DNA of 64,000 bases from Phyllobacteriaceae bacterium UBA1940 (GCA_002336975.1 DDFA01000016.1:8897-72896); one strand, 5' to 3'; positions 50,376 to 60,716 are shown, counted from the stretch's first letter. The notes: generated from the letters alone by a model not told the origin. Numbers and translations: made by a program.

Positions 50376-52457
50376 ATGACGCGCGTTTCCGGACAGCTCA
50401 AGAGCAGCGTGAATTCCGGCCAGCTGGCGCAGAGCCTGCTCGGCAAGGTCAATTTGAAGCAGTATTATTCCGGGGCCAAGCTCATGCGGGGCGTTGAGCC
50501 CATACCCCAGTCCGGATTTCAGCTGTTGCCGGGATCTGCCTATGTCGGGGCGGGTGTCACGGGCATTTGCAACAAGGCGGTGCTGCGCGTGGACAAGCAA
50601 CTTTCTTACACGCTCGTCGTGTCTTCGGGGCAGGTCGATATCTACCGCAATGACCGGGTGAAGGTTGCGACGCTGACGGGCGGGCTGCTGGATCAGATCA
50701 CGGATGCGATGGTTTCGGACCTTTCCTTCTATGGCGAGGCAAACACCTTCGGCATTTTCCATCCGGATATCTGGCAGGGAATACGCTTGTTCCGCGACGC
50801 CGGCGACGACACGAGCTGGACAATCGGCGCATGGCCCTTCGGGCTACTGCCTGAGGTCGATCTCGGCGGTTCCTATGTGAAAACCGACGACGTTTGGACC
50901 GTCTATGTACGGTGGTCCAGCGACGTGACGTCAATCCAGCTGTCCGTCACCATCGACGGCAATACGACCGACGCCATTGCGGTTACGCTCGCCAGCTGGG
51001 GCGCGTTTCCGACAGCTGCAGAAGCGGCCATCGCGGATCTCCCCGGATTTGCCAGTGGGGTGAGCGTCTCTCTTGGTGCGTCCGGCTCTCTATTCCAGGC
51101 CTTCGATGTCACCTTCGGCGGAGTGCTGACAGGTTCGGAATATGATTTCAACGCCGCTGTTCTTGATACGACCAGCGCCTCGGCTTTGCCTGCGCATACC
51201 ACCGTCGGCAAGACCGATGGAGAGCCATTGATCTCCGAGACCCGGGGCGGTTTTGGTGTCATGGGGCTTTTTCAGGATCGCGCGGTCTATGCGGGGCCGA
51301 AGGCAAAGGGCGCTGCGATCGCCATGTCGGCGAGCGGTGAATATTTCGATCTCGGCATCAAAAGCCAAACCGAAACGGCAGGGCGGCTCGAGGCGCTTCG
51401 CACGGAAAGCTCGGAGACGGTCCTGCACATCGTCGATGCAACGTACCTGCTGGCGTTCACCAACCAGGCTGTCTATTTCGCCAGCAACCGTACCGTGAAG
51501 CGAAATGAGCCATTGAACTGGGTTCGCGCGATCGAGATCGGAAGCAAGAAGAGCTGCCAGCCGGTGACGCTCGAGGGGCGCGTCTACTTCGTTTCCGACG
51601 ATGGCGGACGCCTCTATTCAGCCGCCTATGACGCCGTCTCCGAAATGTTCCAGCCGACACCCGAGAATGATCTCAACGGCGGGCCGGAGGATCTGGTGAC
51701 AAACATCAAGATGATGAAGGTCCAGAAGAAGACGTCGGAAATGATCTCGGATCGGCTCTGGATCGTCCGCGAGGACGGGCGGCTGGTCTGCTGTGTCATC
51801 AACAAGACGCAGGAGATCATGGCCGCAGTCGAGTGGTCGGTTTTCGGCGGCGGCCTGGTGCGTGCGTTGGCCGTGGACGGACAGGGGCAGGTGTGGCTCA
51901 CGATCGAGCGAGGCGGGGTGATCTCCGAGGAAATCCTCGAGGAGGAGAGGCACAATCTCTTCCAGCATGCATTTGCCGTCACAACCGATCTGACAGGACA
52001 GGCGTCCGGGCTTGCATTGCTGAACGGCAAGACGGTCTGGGCCACGATAGACAATGACGTCTATGGACCTTTTGTTGTTGCTGCAGGTGCCGTCCAGACA
52101 GATGTACCTTCGAAGGCCTGCAAGATCGGCCTCTGGGCAGCGCCCTTGTATGAGAGCATGCCGTATGTGCGCGTCCTGCCGAACGACGACATTGTGCGTC
52201 GGCCCGGCAAGGTGGGGTCCGCGCGGCTCTATGTGCGCGACACGGCAAGTCTTGCGATCGGCGCCAACGGGCGGCCGCCGCGCGATGTGTCTCTCAACCG
52301 CACGAGCGATGATCTCTCGCAGCCGAAAACCAACTTCACGGGTCATGTCAATGTCGCCGGTCTCATCGGCGCTTGCATGGATCCGACGCTTGTCATCAGC
52401 CAGGTGCGGCCGGGCCGCCTCAATGTGCGCGACTATGTTCCGGGGGTGAAACTGTAA
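50376..52457 (+). CDS. Tail tubular protein B (T7 gp12-like)
   Basis: A 693-residue nozzle protein. The start KSSVNSGQLAQSLLGKVNLK and MRGVEPIPQSGFQLLPGSAY are typical of gp12-type proteins, as is the later RAVYAGPKAKGAAIAMSASG and WVRAIEIGSKKSCQPVTLEG. It is rich in beta-strands. It forms the tubular end of the short tail. I used the ATG at 50376 rather than the TTG at 50370. Confidence 0.88.
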   Translation: MTRVSGQLKSSVNSGQLAQSLLGKVNLKQYYSGAKLMRGVEPIPQSGFQLLPGSAYVGAGVTGICNKAVLRVDKQLSYTLVVSSGQVDIYRNDRVKVATLTGGLLDQITDAMVSDLSFYGEANTFGIFHPDIWQGIRLFRDAGDDTSWTIGAWPFGLLPEVDLGGSYVKTDDVWTVYVRWSSDVTSIQLSVTIDGNTTDAIAVTLASWGAFPTAAEAAIADLPGFASGVSVSLGASGSLFQAFDVTFGGVLTGSEYDFNAAVLDTTSASALPAHTTVGKTDGEPLISETRGGFGVMGLFQDRAVYAGPKAKGAAIAMSASGEYFDLGIKSQTETAGRLEALRTESSETVLHIVDATYLLAFTNQAVYFASNRTVKRNEPLNWVRAIEIGSKKSCQPVTLEGRVYFVSDDGGRLYSAAYDAVSEMFQPTPENDLNGGPEDLVTNIKMMKVQKKTSEMISDRLWIVREDGRLVCCVINKTQEIMAAVEWSVFGGGLVRALAVDGQGQVWLTIERGGVISEEILEEERHNLFQHAFAVTTDLTGQASGLALLNGKTVWATIDNDVYGPFVVAAGAVQTDVPSKACKIGLWAAPLYESMPYVRVLPNDDIVRRPGKVGSARLYVRDTASLAIGANGRPPRDVSLNRTSDDLSQPKTNFTGHVNVAGLIGACMDPTLVISQVRPGRLNVRDYVPGVKL

Positions 52458-53023
52458 TGGAAGCGGCAGCAGCAGCAATTGGTGCACTCTTCGGTGGCGG
52501 CGGGGCGGCGGCCGCGACAACGGCGGCAGGGACCGGCGCGGCCGTCGGGACGGGTGTTGGCGCGGCGACGAGCGGTATGTCTCTCGCGACACTTCTCCAG
52601 GGAACGGCGACCGTCTTCGGGGCGATCTCGGCGCTCAATGCCGGAAAGGCCGATGCTGAAGCCTTCGAGCTTGCCGCGCAGGACGCAGAACGGGAGAAGC
52701 CGCTGGAGACCCTGCAGGGGATCAACCGTCGTGCCGGCATCAAGCAGAAGATGATGGAGCAGATCGGCGAGCAGGACGTCGCCTATGCCGCTTCCGGCGT
52801 CGATCTGTCCTTCGGTACGCCAACCGAGGCGCGGCGAGACGCCTTCCGCAACGCCGACCTGGAGCTGACGTCGGACGTCGGTACCGAGCAGACGCGCGTT
52901 GCCCGCCTGGATGAGCGCGCCGCGAATTATCGCAAGCGCGCGAAGCGGGCACGCAGCGCCGCCGCAATCGATGCGATCGGGATCGGCCTGAAAGGGTTCT
53001 CGAGTATTGCGGAAAGGTTCTGA
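52457..53023 (+). CDS. Internal virion protein (T7 gp14-like)
   Basis: A 188-residue protein. The N-terminus is a long Ala/Gly-rich hydrophobic stretch (AIGALFGGGGAAAATTAAG, TLLQGTATVFGAISALNAGK) that could insert in the host outer membrane on ejection, as T7 gp14 does. The body has AGIKQKMMEQIGEQDVAYAA and SGVDLSFGTPTEARRDAFR. It starts as TAATG overlapping the preceding stop. Confidence 0.85.
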   Translation: MEAAAAAIGALFGGGGAAAATTAAGTGAAVGTGVGAATSGMSLATLLQGTATVFGAISALNAGKADAEAFELAAQDAEREKPLETLQGINRRAGIKQKMMEQIGEQDVAYAASGVDLSFGTPTEARRDAFRNADLELTSDVGTEQTRVARLDERAANYRKRAKRARSAAAIDAIGIGLKGFSSIAERF

Positions 53024-53026
53024 TCC

Positions 53027-55828
53027 ATGAGCAATCGCCAGCTTTCCCCGGTCTCTTATCGCCGTTTCCAGCCGCAGCCTCTGCTTTCTGACGGGCTGCT
53101 CGCCGTCGAGCGCTCCGGCGGCGACCTGGAGCGCAAGGTAGCCATGGGGCTTGCACGCCTCGCGGACGAGATGGGCCGCCGCGCCGATGAAGAAGCGGAG
53201 CGCGCCGGCAAGCTCGCCGGATCCCGCGAAGCGCTGGCGGGCTCGCCGACTGGCGCACAGGCCAGCGGCGGAGGCGCCTTTACGACGGCCAGCGTCAATG
53301 GCCAGGCAGGGCACGTCAAAGGCGCAAAGGGCGGCGTTCGGGTTTACACCGGGTCGGCCAATGAGCGCGTCAAGGCGTTGCTCCGGCAGGAAGAGGGCTT
53401 TCGCCCCACGCCGTACTGGGATGTGAACGCCTGGCGGATCGGTTATGGTTCCGACACGGTGACCGGCGCCGACGGTCGCAGCATCAGGGTCAAGCCTGGC
53501 ATGAAGATCTCTCGCGAAGATGCGGAGCGGGATCTTGACTATCGCCTGAATTCTCGCGAGGGCGCGAATGCGCGGCGGCAGCTTGGTGACCAGTGGGCCG
53601 GTCTTGGCCCTGACACCCAGGCTGCGCTCTATTCCGTCGCGTATAATTACGGCTCTCTGCCTGACGATGTGGTGGCTGCGGTGCGTAGCGGTGATCTTGG
53701 CGCAGTTGCCGACGCTGTTGCCGGCCTCTCGTCGAACAAGGGGCGCCGGAGCCGTGAGGCCGCGATGATCCGTGGCGGCGGAAAGAGCTATTCGTCCCTG
53801 CCGGACAGTTCCGCAGTGGCGCCAGTCAGCGTGACGCTGGTAGAAGAACCTGTCGAGGTAACGCCAGGCAAGACAGGCAGCTGGCGGCCGAGCGGGCGTA
53901 ATACAGTTTACGGTCGCGCCTATGATGTTGCCGGCACGCGGACCTATCTCGAGATGGTAGATCTTGCCATGGTGGAAAACCAGCAGGCGATCTACGAACA
54001 GTACAAAGACGATCCCGTCATGCTTGAAAAGGCTCTTGGTGAGGGCCTCGAGGCAGATCTGCGCGACAATGTCCTCGATGAGATCGCGCCGGAGTTTACC
54101 GTCTCCTATCGCAAGCGTGCCTCGAGCCTGCTGTCCAAGGCGCGCGCCGAGCAGCAGGAGCGGGTGAAGCAGCAGAACCGAATGGAATTTCTCGGCCGCG
54201 TCGAGGATCTCGAGAACCGTCGGAGCCAGCGGCTTGCCGGGCTCGACCTGAACGACGAGGCCGCGGCGTCCGATCTGGCCGACATGCAGGCCTCGATCGA
54301 CGCGCATTGGGATAGCGCCGTCGCGCGGGGCATCGTCGATCTCGACGACGCGGAGAAGTTCAAGCGGTCCAGCCGCTCTGAAATGACCGTCGGGTTTTAT
54401 GTGCGGCAGGCGTCGAAGATGGGCGCCGAGGACATCAAATCCATGCGTGCCGACATGACCAAGGATTATTCCGAGGGCAAGCTCGAGGGGGTCACGGCCG
54501 ACGACTGGGCCAAGATCGACCAGGGGCTATCAGCTGCCGAAAGCGCACGTCGCACTCAGGACGAGAAGGCGAATGCCGACCTGACGAAGCGCGGCGAGGA
54601 TCTCGCGCGGCGCGTTGCCCGTGGTGTGCCGGTGACGCCCGAGGAACTGGCGCGTTTCCAGCTCGATGCCGGGACCGCGCCGAAGGGCAGGGAGATCGTA
54701 TTGTCGACCTTGTCGCGAATGCGTGTCTCGGAAGCCATCCGGACCATGCCGATCGGCCAGGTCGAGAAGGACCTCAAGCAGCTGCTTGGGGAAAACGCGA
54801 CGGCCGACGATATCGACTTCGCGCGAACGACGATCGCGCAGCACCGGAAAGACATTGCAACGGATCCGCTGGGCGTTGCCGAGCGTTTCGGCGTGCTGCC
54901 CGTTTCCGAGGGGCTGCCGCTCGATGGGCAGATCGACCCGGCTTCTGTATCCGCCGCGTTCTCTGAACGGATAAACGCTGCCAAAACGGCAGCGCAGCAT
55001 TTCGGCACAAGTCCTGTTTTCTTCCGGCCGGGGGAGGCAGAGCAGATCGAGGCGGCCGTCAAGGCGGATCCGGAGCGCGGTCTTGATATCGCGGCCGGCT
55101 TGGTTGACGCGGCTGGGAATGATGCTGACCGCGTCTTGCGGGAATTGGGGCGTGTTGCGCCGGCGGTCTCGCTGTCCGGCTCGTTGATCGCTGCGGGCGG
55201 CAATCGGCAGGCGGCAACCGATCTCATCGCCGGTTACGGCAAGACGCCGGAAGGCAAGGACTACACGGACATGCCGAACACCAAGCGGCTTCCGGAAGCG
55301 CGCAAGATCTCTGGGGAGGCGCTCGCCTATACGCCATCCGAGATCAACCGGCTCGACCAGGCGGCCGCAGCCATCGCCCGCAAGCGGCTCTATGAAGCCG
55401 GCATCGATCCGAAGAAGGATGACGCCAAGGAGATCTATGAGCGGGCCTATCAGGAGGCCGCCGGCGCGACCTTTGCTAACGGTGTCCAGTATGGCGGCTT
55501 CGCCGACTATGATCGAGGATGGCGCTACAGCCCGAAAAAGGTGCTTCTGCCGCCGACCGTGCGCGCGGACAAGTTCGAGGACCTGATGGGCGCTTTGACC
55601 GACGCGGATCTCTCTGGCGTCAAGGGGAAGAATGGCAGAGCCTGGACGGCGCGGGACTTCCAGAGCGCCATGCCGGTTGCCGTCAAGGGCGGCTTCGCCT
55701 TCGCGACAGGCGACCCTGCGGGATCGTCGCCCATGTTCATCGTTGACGAAAGCGGCAAGCCGATCGTGCTCGACCTGAATGTGCTTCGGCCCGTGCTCGA
55801 GCCGCGCGTGCCAGGGGCCTATCGATGA
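53027..55828 (+). CDS. Internal virion protein with N-terminal lysozyme domain
   Basis: A 933-residue ejection protein. Residues about 105-250 form a GH24 lysozyme domain: LRQEEGFRPTPYWDVNAWRI with the catalytic Glu and Asp at the usual E-x8-D spacing, followed by GYGSDTVTG and TQAALYSVAYNYGSLP. The Thr of the T4-lysozyme triad is not evident; Arg stands in WRIGYG. The remaining 680 residues are helical with charged coiled-coil stretches. It likely cuts peptidoglycan locally during DNA entry, as T7 gp16 does with a different domain. Confidence 0.88.
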   Translation: MSNRQLSPVSYRRFQPQPLLSDGLLAVERSGGDLERKVAMGLARLADEMGRRADEEAERAGKLAGSREALAGSPTGAQASGGGAFTTASVNGQAGHVKGAKGGVRVYTGSANERVKALLRQEEGFRPTPYWDVNAWRIGYGSDTVTGADGRSIRVKPGMKISREDAERDLDYRLNSREGANARRQLGDQWAGLGPDTQAALYSVAYNYGSLPDDVVAAVRSGDLGAVADAVAGLSSNKGRRSREAAMIRGGGKSYSSLPDSSAVAPVSVTLVEEPVEVTPGKTGSWRPSGRNTVYGRAYDVAGTRTYLEMVDLAMVENQQAIYEQYKDDPVMLEKALGEGLEADLRDNVLDEIAPEFTVSYRKRASSLLSKARAEQQERVKQQNRMEFLGRVEDLENRRSQRLAGLDLNDEAAASDLADMQASIDAHWDSAVARGIVDLDDAEKFKRSSRSEMTVGFYVRQASKMGAEDIKSMRADMTKDYSEGKLEGVTADDWAKIDQGLSAAESARRTQDEKANADLTKRGEDLARRVARGVPVTPEELARFQLDAGTAPKGREIVLSTLSRMRVSEAIRTMPIGQVEKDLKQLLGENATADDIDFARTTIAQHRKDIATDPLGVAERFGVLPVSEGLPLDGQIDPASVSAAFSERINAAKTAAQHFGTSPVFFRPGEAEQIEAAVKADPERGLDIAAGLVDAAGNDADRVLRELGRVAPAVSLSGSLIAAGGNRQAATDLIAGYGKTPEGKDYTDMPNTKRLPEARKISGEALAYTPSEINRLDQAAAAIARKRLYEAGIDPKKDDAKEIYERAYQEAAGATFANGVQYGGFADYDRGWRYSPKKVLLPPTVRADKFEDLMGALTDADLSGVKGKNGRAWTARDFQSAMPVAVKGGFAFATGDPAGSSPMFIVDESGKPIVLDLNVLRPVLEPRVPGAYR

Positions 55829-58149
55829 TCAACCTCATGGATCCGGCGGATCTGCCGAAGAGCTTCTCCAATGGGCCGGAAACGTGGGGCGAGGCCTGGT
55901 CAAAGGCGGCAGAGACCACGGATGAAACCATGCGCCTGGTCGAAAATACCACGGCGGATATAGCGTCGATCGAGAAGGCCTATGACGATCGGATCGCCGC
56001 CATTCGCGAAATCACCGGCCAGGAGATGCCGAACCCGATCCGGGATGCTTCCGGCGTTGGCCGTGACTATGCCGATATTCTCGCCTCGCAGGCCGGTGGC
56101 GCTGGCTTCATGCCGGCGATCGGCGATCTGGATCCGGACTATCGCCGTCGGGAAGAAGAGGAATTCAACGAGCGTGTGCGCGGTCTTGCCGGTCCCCATC
56201 GCGCGGCGATCGACGAGCTTCTTTCGACGCCGATCAACCAGGTGCGCAATCGGGTGATGCAGGAGACCCAGCGCGACGCAGGGCTTGCCGCCCAGTCTCC
56301 GGAGCTTGGCTTTATCGGACGGTTTTCCGCCCAGATCGTCGGTGGCCTGATCGGCGCTGCGCGCGACCCGGTGCAGTGGGGAATGTCATTTCTCGGCGCC
56401 GGAGGTTCGGCTGCGAAGACGGTTGCCGGTCGGATCGGGCAAACGATGGCGACAGAGGCTCTGATCAACGGCGGATCCGAATTGCTGCTTCAGGGGATGA
56501 GCCAGGAACGCAAGCGGGAGGCCGGTCTCGAGCACGGCATGAAAGACATGCTAACGAATGCCGGCATCGCGGCGACCTTCGGCGCGGTCTTCGGTAGCGC
56601 CATCCAGGGCGGTATGGAGCTGGCGAAGGTGTTCAAGCTCGGGGAGGGCGGTGCAGAGCGGGCGGCGCGTGTTCTCGAGGGGCAACCGGAGCCTGGCGAT
56701 GTCGAGGCTCTTGCCAAGGCGATGAATGTCGAACTGGGGCCGGAAAAGCTGGACATGATCAGCCGCTCTTTCGAGGAGCGCGCACTCGACGAGGTGAGCG
56801 TGCCGGCGGATGCTACGCCGGCGCAGCTGCGCGTGCTGGAAGCGGCGCAGCACTACGCCGAGGATCCGGAGCGCTTTCCCCCGCCGGAGATCGTCGAGCG
56901 CGTCCTCGAGGCGCAGGACGGCGGTCGCGCTCTGGATGCGGCGCCGGAGCAGATCGGGCGCGCCATGGCGGGCGACCGTCAAGCGATCGAAGAGATATCC
57001 GACGTCGTTGCTGCCGAGCGCCAGGCGGACGGTGAGGCTCGGATAGATGCGCAGGCGACGCGGATCGACGACGTCGCCAGTCGCGTCGACCAGCTCGAGG
57101 CCATTGCAGACGCCGGCCGCCTTGATGAACTGGCTCGCCAGAAAGTGCCTGTTGGCGCAAAGCCCAGGTCTCCGCAGTCGTTGATGGATTTCATCGCCTC
57201 AGAAGGGGGTATCCGTGAGGATGGCGGCGAACTGCGGGCGCTAGGCCTGTCGAGAAAATTCGTGCCGGGCCGTGGAGCGCTTGTTCGCCAAACCGGCCAA
57301 AGCCTTGACTATGCCCGGGAAGCAGCGGCCCAGGCTGGCTATTTCAACCACCTCTATGGAACCTCGGAAGAGGCTGCCGCAAAAAGCACGGTTGCGGATC
57401 TGCTCGATCTCCTTGACCAGGAAAGCCGGGGCAATGCCGCGTTTACGCCGGACGATGCCGGCCGGGTTGCAGCGATGGACGCCTATCGCCAGCAGCTTGA
57501 TGCGCGGGCGGAATATCGCGACTTCCTTGGCAAGCTTGAAGCGGCACTTAGAGAAGTGGCGCCGGAAGGCGGCATCGACGATGCAATCCTTGTCCGGGCC
57601 ACGGATCTGATGATAGAAGAAGATCTAACGCCGCTGGCGGCCTTCGATCGCGCTGCGCTCGAGGAAGAGGCCAGAGTTGCGGAATTCGCGGAAGAGATCG
57701 GCGAGGGATATCGTGATGAGCCAGACTTTGAAGACATCCCCTTCTTCGACGAACCGGAAGCAGGCGTTGCTGAACCGGGCGGCGCTGCTCGAGCGCAAGA
57801 GCCAGACCGCGTCGCCGGAGCTGGCCGAGCAGATGAAGAAATCCGCGACCAATCTCAAGGTCCTGGCGAAGCTGCACGAGACGGCCTAGATCCCCTCGAC
57901 GGTCAGAGCATCGCGCCGGCGCGTGCAATCGAGCCGCTCGAAGAAGCCGCCATGCGTGTTGCCGAAGAGCAGGCCGGCGAGATCGTCGACCCGGCGATCG
58001 ACGTCAACGGAAACCCCGAAAGCCTTCTGGACTTCATCCCCATAGAGGATGGCGACGGAAACGTGCGCCTGGTCTCGACGCGCGAAGCGCTCGAGGCCGC
58101 CGACGAAGGCAATTTCCTCGCCGATCTTTTGGAGAGCTGCAAACTATGA
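55825..58149 (+). CDS. Large internal virion protein
   Basis: A 774-residue protein of the virion core. It has helical acidic stretches (DRIAAIREITGQEMPNPIRD), a hydrophobic central region (IVGGLIGAARDPVQWGMSFL, NAGIAATFGAVFGSAIQGGM) that could span a membrane, and a Glu/Arg-rich C-terminal third. Position after the lysozyme protein equals that of T7 core proteins. It overlaps both neighbours by four bases. A second frame with strong coding bias lies inside it at 57716-57889. Confidence 0.75.
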   Translation: MINLMDPADLPKSFSNGPETWGEAWSKAAETTDETMRLVENTTADIASIEKAYDDRIAAIREITGQEMPNPIRDASGVGRDYADILASQAGGAGFMPAIGDLDPDYRRREEEEFNERVRGLAGPHRAAIDELLSTPINQVRNRVMQETQRDAGLAAQSPELGFIGRFSAQIVGGLIGAARDPVQWGMSFLGAGGSAAKTVAGRIGQTMATEALINGGSELLLQGMSQERKREAGLEHGMKDMLTNAGIAATFGAVFGSAIQGGMELAKVFKLGEGGAERAARVLEGQPEPGDVEALAKAMNVELGPEKLDMISRSFEERALDEVSVPADATPAQLRVLEAAQHYAEDPERFPPPEIVERVLEAQDGGRALDAAPEQIGRAMAGDRQAIEEISDVVAAERQADGEARIDAQATRIDDVASRVDQLEAIADAGRLDELARQKVPVGAKPRSPQSLMDFIASEGGIREDGGELRALGLSRKFVPGRGALVRQTGQSLDYAREAAAQAGYFNHLYGTSEEAAAKSTVADLLDLLDQESRGNAAFTPDDAGRVAAMDAYRQQLDARAEYRDFLGKLEAALREVAPEGGIDDAILVRATDLMIEEDLTPLAAFDRAALEEEARVAEFAEEIGEGYRDEPDFEDIPFFDEPEAGVAEPGGAARAQEPDRVAGAGRADEEIRDQSQGPGEAARDGLDPLDGQSIAPARAIEPLEEAAMRVAEEQAGEIVDPAIDVNGNPESLLDFIPIEDGDGNVRLVSTREALEAADEGNFLADLLESCKL
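57716..57889 (+). CDS. Possible nested gene inside the internal virion protein gene
   Basis: A 57-residue basic helical protein (MSQTLKTSPSSTNRKQALLN, LAEQMKKSATNLKVLAKLHE) in the +1 frame. By hand count 52 of 58 codons end in G or C (about 90%), while the long frame over the same bases has only about 45%. GAGGGA lies about 7 bases before the ATG. The main reading here is low-complexity (acidic, Gly/Ala/Arg). Confidence 0.45.
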   Translation: MSQTLKTSPSSTNRKQALLNRAALLERKSQTASPELAEQMKKSATNLKVLAKLHETA

Positions 58150-60644
58150 GCCTTCGCGACTGCCTGAATTCCGCCGTTTCCCAAGGCGCCATCGACAAGC
58201 GCCAGGCCGACGAACTGCATCGCTACTGGGAAGCCCGCTTCCGCCAGAAGCGGCCGGGGATGACCGAACGTGAAGCGGCCGCGGCCGCCAGGGACGAGGT
58301 GACGAAAGAGCTTCGAGAGCAGGCCTTCGAGCAGCGCCGGCAAACGCTCTTGGCGGAAGCCAGGCGCAAGGAAGTTGCGACCTTCCTGGAAAGCTATCGC
58401 AACCGCACCGGAGATCCAGACCAGCTTGACGCGGCGCTGTCGCTGATGATCCACAACGGCTACAAGGGCACCCAGTCCATGGCCGGCAAGGCGAGTGCAA
58501 TCATCTCCATGGCGCATCGCGATCTTTCGGACGTGATGTATCATTTCAGGCGCTCGAAGGGGTTCGGCCTGCGCCGCAACAAGGCGGATTTGCCGGACCT
58601 CATCAGGGCCATGCACGGCGAGGCTGTCAACAATCCGACCGCCAAAGCCCTGGCGGGGGCGATCTCCGGTGTCCTCGAGGACTTGCGGCAGCGCTTCAAC
58701 GCCGCCGGCGGCAATATCCGCAAGCTGGAGAACTGGGGCATCTCGCACAGCCACAATCGCCGTGCCATCGCGAAGCTTGGTCGCACGCCCTTGGAAGCAC
58801 GGGAAAAATGGAAAGCCTTCATTCGCCCGCTGCTGGATCCCGAGCGGATGATCAACCCGAATACGGGCGCGAAGGTTGGCGCCGATGGGCTGGATGCGTC
58901 GCTTGATTACGCCTTCGAGACGATCGTTTCACAGGACTGGGCGCATCGCCAACCGGCGGCGATGCGGGCGGGGCAGGGCAAGCTTGCGAACCGCCGGCAG
59001 GAAAGCCGCTTCCTGATCTTCAAGGATGCGGAAAGCTGGCTGACCTACAACGAGAAATTCGGTAACGGCGATCCGATCGGCTCGATCTTCAATCACATCA
59101 ATTCGATGGCGCGCGACATTGCCGCAATGGAGCGGTTCGGTCCCAATCCGGATGCTGCGGTGGAATGGATCAAGCAGGCTGTGCAGGTGAATATCGGCCG
59201 GCAGCAGGCGGGCGTCATAGAGGCCGCTGGGAAGCCTCCTGGCATGTCTGCGACGAAGTGGGCCGGTTATCGTCTCGACGGCCTGTGGCGGGCGCTGAGA
59301 GGGCGGGAAACCATCCTCGATGCGCCAGCGAAGATCTCCGGTGACATTCGCAACCTTGCGACCTCGGCCATGCTTGGTTCGACGGGGATCCTTGCGGCTG
59401 CGACCGACCCGTTCGTCGCGGCCGCCTCGAGGAGGCTCGCGGGGCTTCCGGTCGCGCGCAGCCTGGGCGGCATCCTGACCCGCTTTGCGCGTGATACCGA
59501 CCGGCGCGCGATGGCCCGACGCGCGTTCATGTGGGACGACTACATGCACACAATGAACGAGCAGGCGCGCTTCGTCGACCAGATGTTCGGCCATGAATGG
59601 AGCCGCTACCTCACCGATCGGGCCTTGACCTGGAATGCACTGATCCCGCTGACCGACGCGCGCAAGCGCCTCGAGGCGACCGCCTGGCACGAGACGCTGG
59701 GCGGCTATGCCGAGCGGAACGCCGACTGGGCCGATCTCGATCCGCTTCTGCAGAAGGCGATGGGCGGTTTCGGTATAACGCCCGAGGACTGGGCCAAGAT
59801 GCGGGCCGGCATCGACGACATGGGCTTTCTGGATCCGGGCGGTATTTTCGAGAAGACAGGCGATCGGCAGCTAGCGGAGAAATACGCGGAGCTGATCCAT
59901 CAATGGTCGGAACGCTCAGTTCCTTCCGGGGATCCGCGCATCAAGAGCGTGCTGACGGGCGGAACGCCGCGCGGCACGATCCTTGGTGAGCTGGCCGAGT
60001 TTGGCTCGCAGTTCCTGTCTTTCGGCATGAGCTTCACGGCGCGCCAGCTCGAGGCGATCTACATCTATTCGATGCTCTCGAAATCCCGTGGTGGCCGGGT
60101 TGCGCGCGGTGCCTGGTTCTTCGCCTCGATGGCGGTTCCGCTTACTTTCGGTGCTGCCTTCTATACCCAGATCCTCAATGTGCTGGGTGGCAAGGATCCT
60201 GAAGACATGACGACCGTAAGCTTTTGGGGCAAAGCTTTCGTCAAGGGCGGCGGCGGCGGTCTCTTTGCCGACTTTGTCAACCGCGCGGAAAACCGCTTCG
60301 GGCAGAGCTTTGCCGAGACGCTGCCGGGACCTGGTGCGGCAATCATTGGCGACACGCTCGATCTCACTCTGCGCGGGATCCAGACGATCATGGGCGGCGA
60401 AGACGCCAAGTTTGGCCGAAACTTTTCCAAGTATGTTGGCCGATACACGCCGATCCTTTCCTCGCACCCCGCGACCCGGGCGGCGTATCGCCGCGCCGTC
60501 GTCGACCAGCTGCAGTGGCTGACGGATCCGGACGCGGACAAGAGTTTCCGGGCGCAGAAAGGAAAGGGCAGCTTCTGGTGGGAGCCCGGCGAGGTGACCT
60601 TTCGGCGGCTGCCGGCGCCGGACGCGGCGCTGGGGACAGAGTAG
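58146..60644 (+). CDS. Large internal virion protein
   Basis: An 832-residue protein with many charged helices (TEREAAAAARDEVTKELREQ), a long region with HINSMARDIAAMERFGPNPD, hydrophobic stretches (GAWFFASMAVPLTFGAAFYT) and an ending QKGKGSFWWEPGEVTFRRLP. The content and the last place in the internal protein block suggest the ejected core protein that spans the cell wall. No enzymatic motif is seen. Confidence 0.75.
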   Translation: MSLRDCLNSAVSQGAIDKRQADELHRYWEARFRQKRPGMTEREAAAAARDEVTKELREQAFEQRRQTLLAEARRKEVATFLESYRNRTGDPDQLDAALSLMIHNGYKGTQSMAGKASAIISMAHRDLSDVMYHFRRSKGFGLRRNKADLPDLIRAMHGEAVNNPTAKALAGAISGVLEDLRQRFNAAGGNIRKLENWGISHSHNRRAIAKLGRTPLEAREKWKAFIRPLLDPERMINPNTGAKVGADGLDASLDYAFETIVSQDWAHRQPAAMRAGQGKLANRRQESRFLIFKDAESWLTYNEKFGNGDPIGSIFNHINSMARDIAAMERFGPNPDAAVEWIKQAVQVNIGRQQAGVIEAAGKPPGMSATKWAGYRLDGLWRALRGRETILDAPAKISGDIRNLATSAMLGSTGILAAATDPFVAAASRRLAGLPVARSLGGILTRFARDTDRRAMARRAFMWDDYMHTMNEQARFVDQMFGHEWSRYLTDRALTWNALIPLTDARKRLEATAWHETLGGYAERNADWADLDPLLQKAMGGFGITPEDWAKMRAGIDDMGFLDPGGIFEKTGDRQLAEKYAELIHQWSERSVPSGDPRIKSVLTGGTPRGTILGELAEFGSQFLSFGMSFTARQLEAIYIYSMLSKSRGGRVARGAWFFASMAVPLTFGAAFYTQILNVLGGKDPEDMTTVSFWGKAFVKGGGGGLFADFVNRAENRFGQSFAETLPGPGAAIIGDTLDLTLRGIQTIMGGEDAKFGRNFSKYVGRYTPILSSHPATRAAYRRAVVDQLQWLTDPDADKSFRAQKGKGSFWWEPGEVTFRRLPAPDAALGTE

Positions 60645-60716
60645 CGTCGGCTCTTTCGCCTGGGCTGGCCTCGTGCTTAGGTGGCGCTCGGGGACATTTC
60701 TGCATCTGGGGGTATC

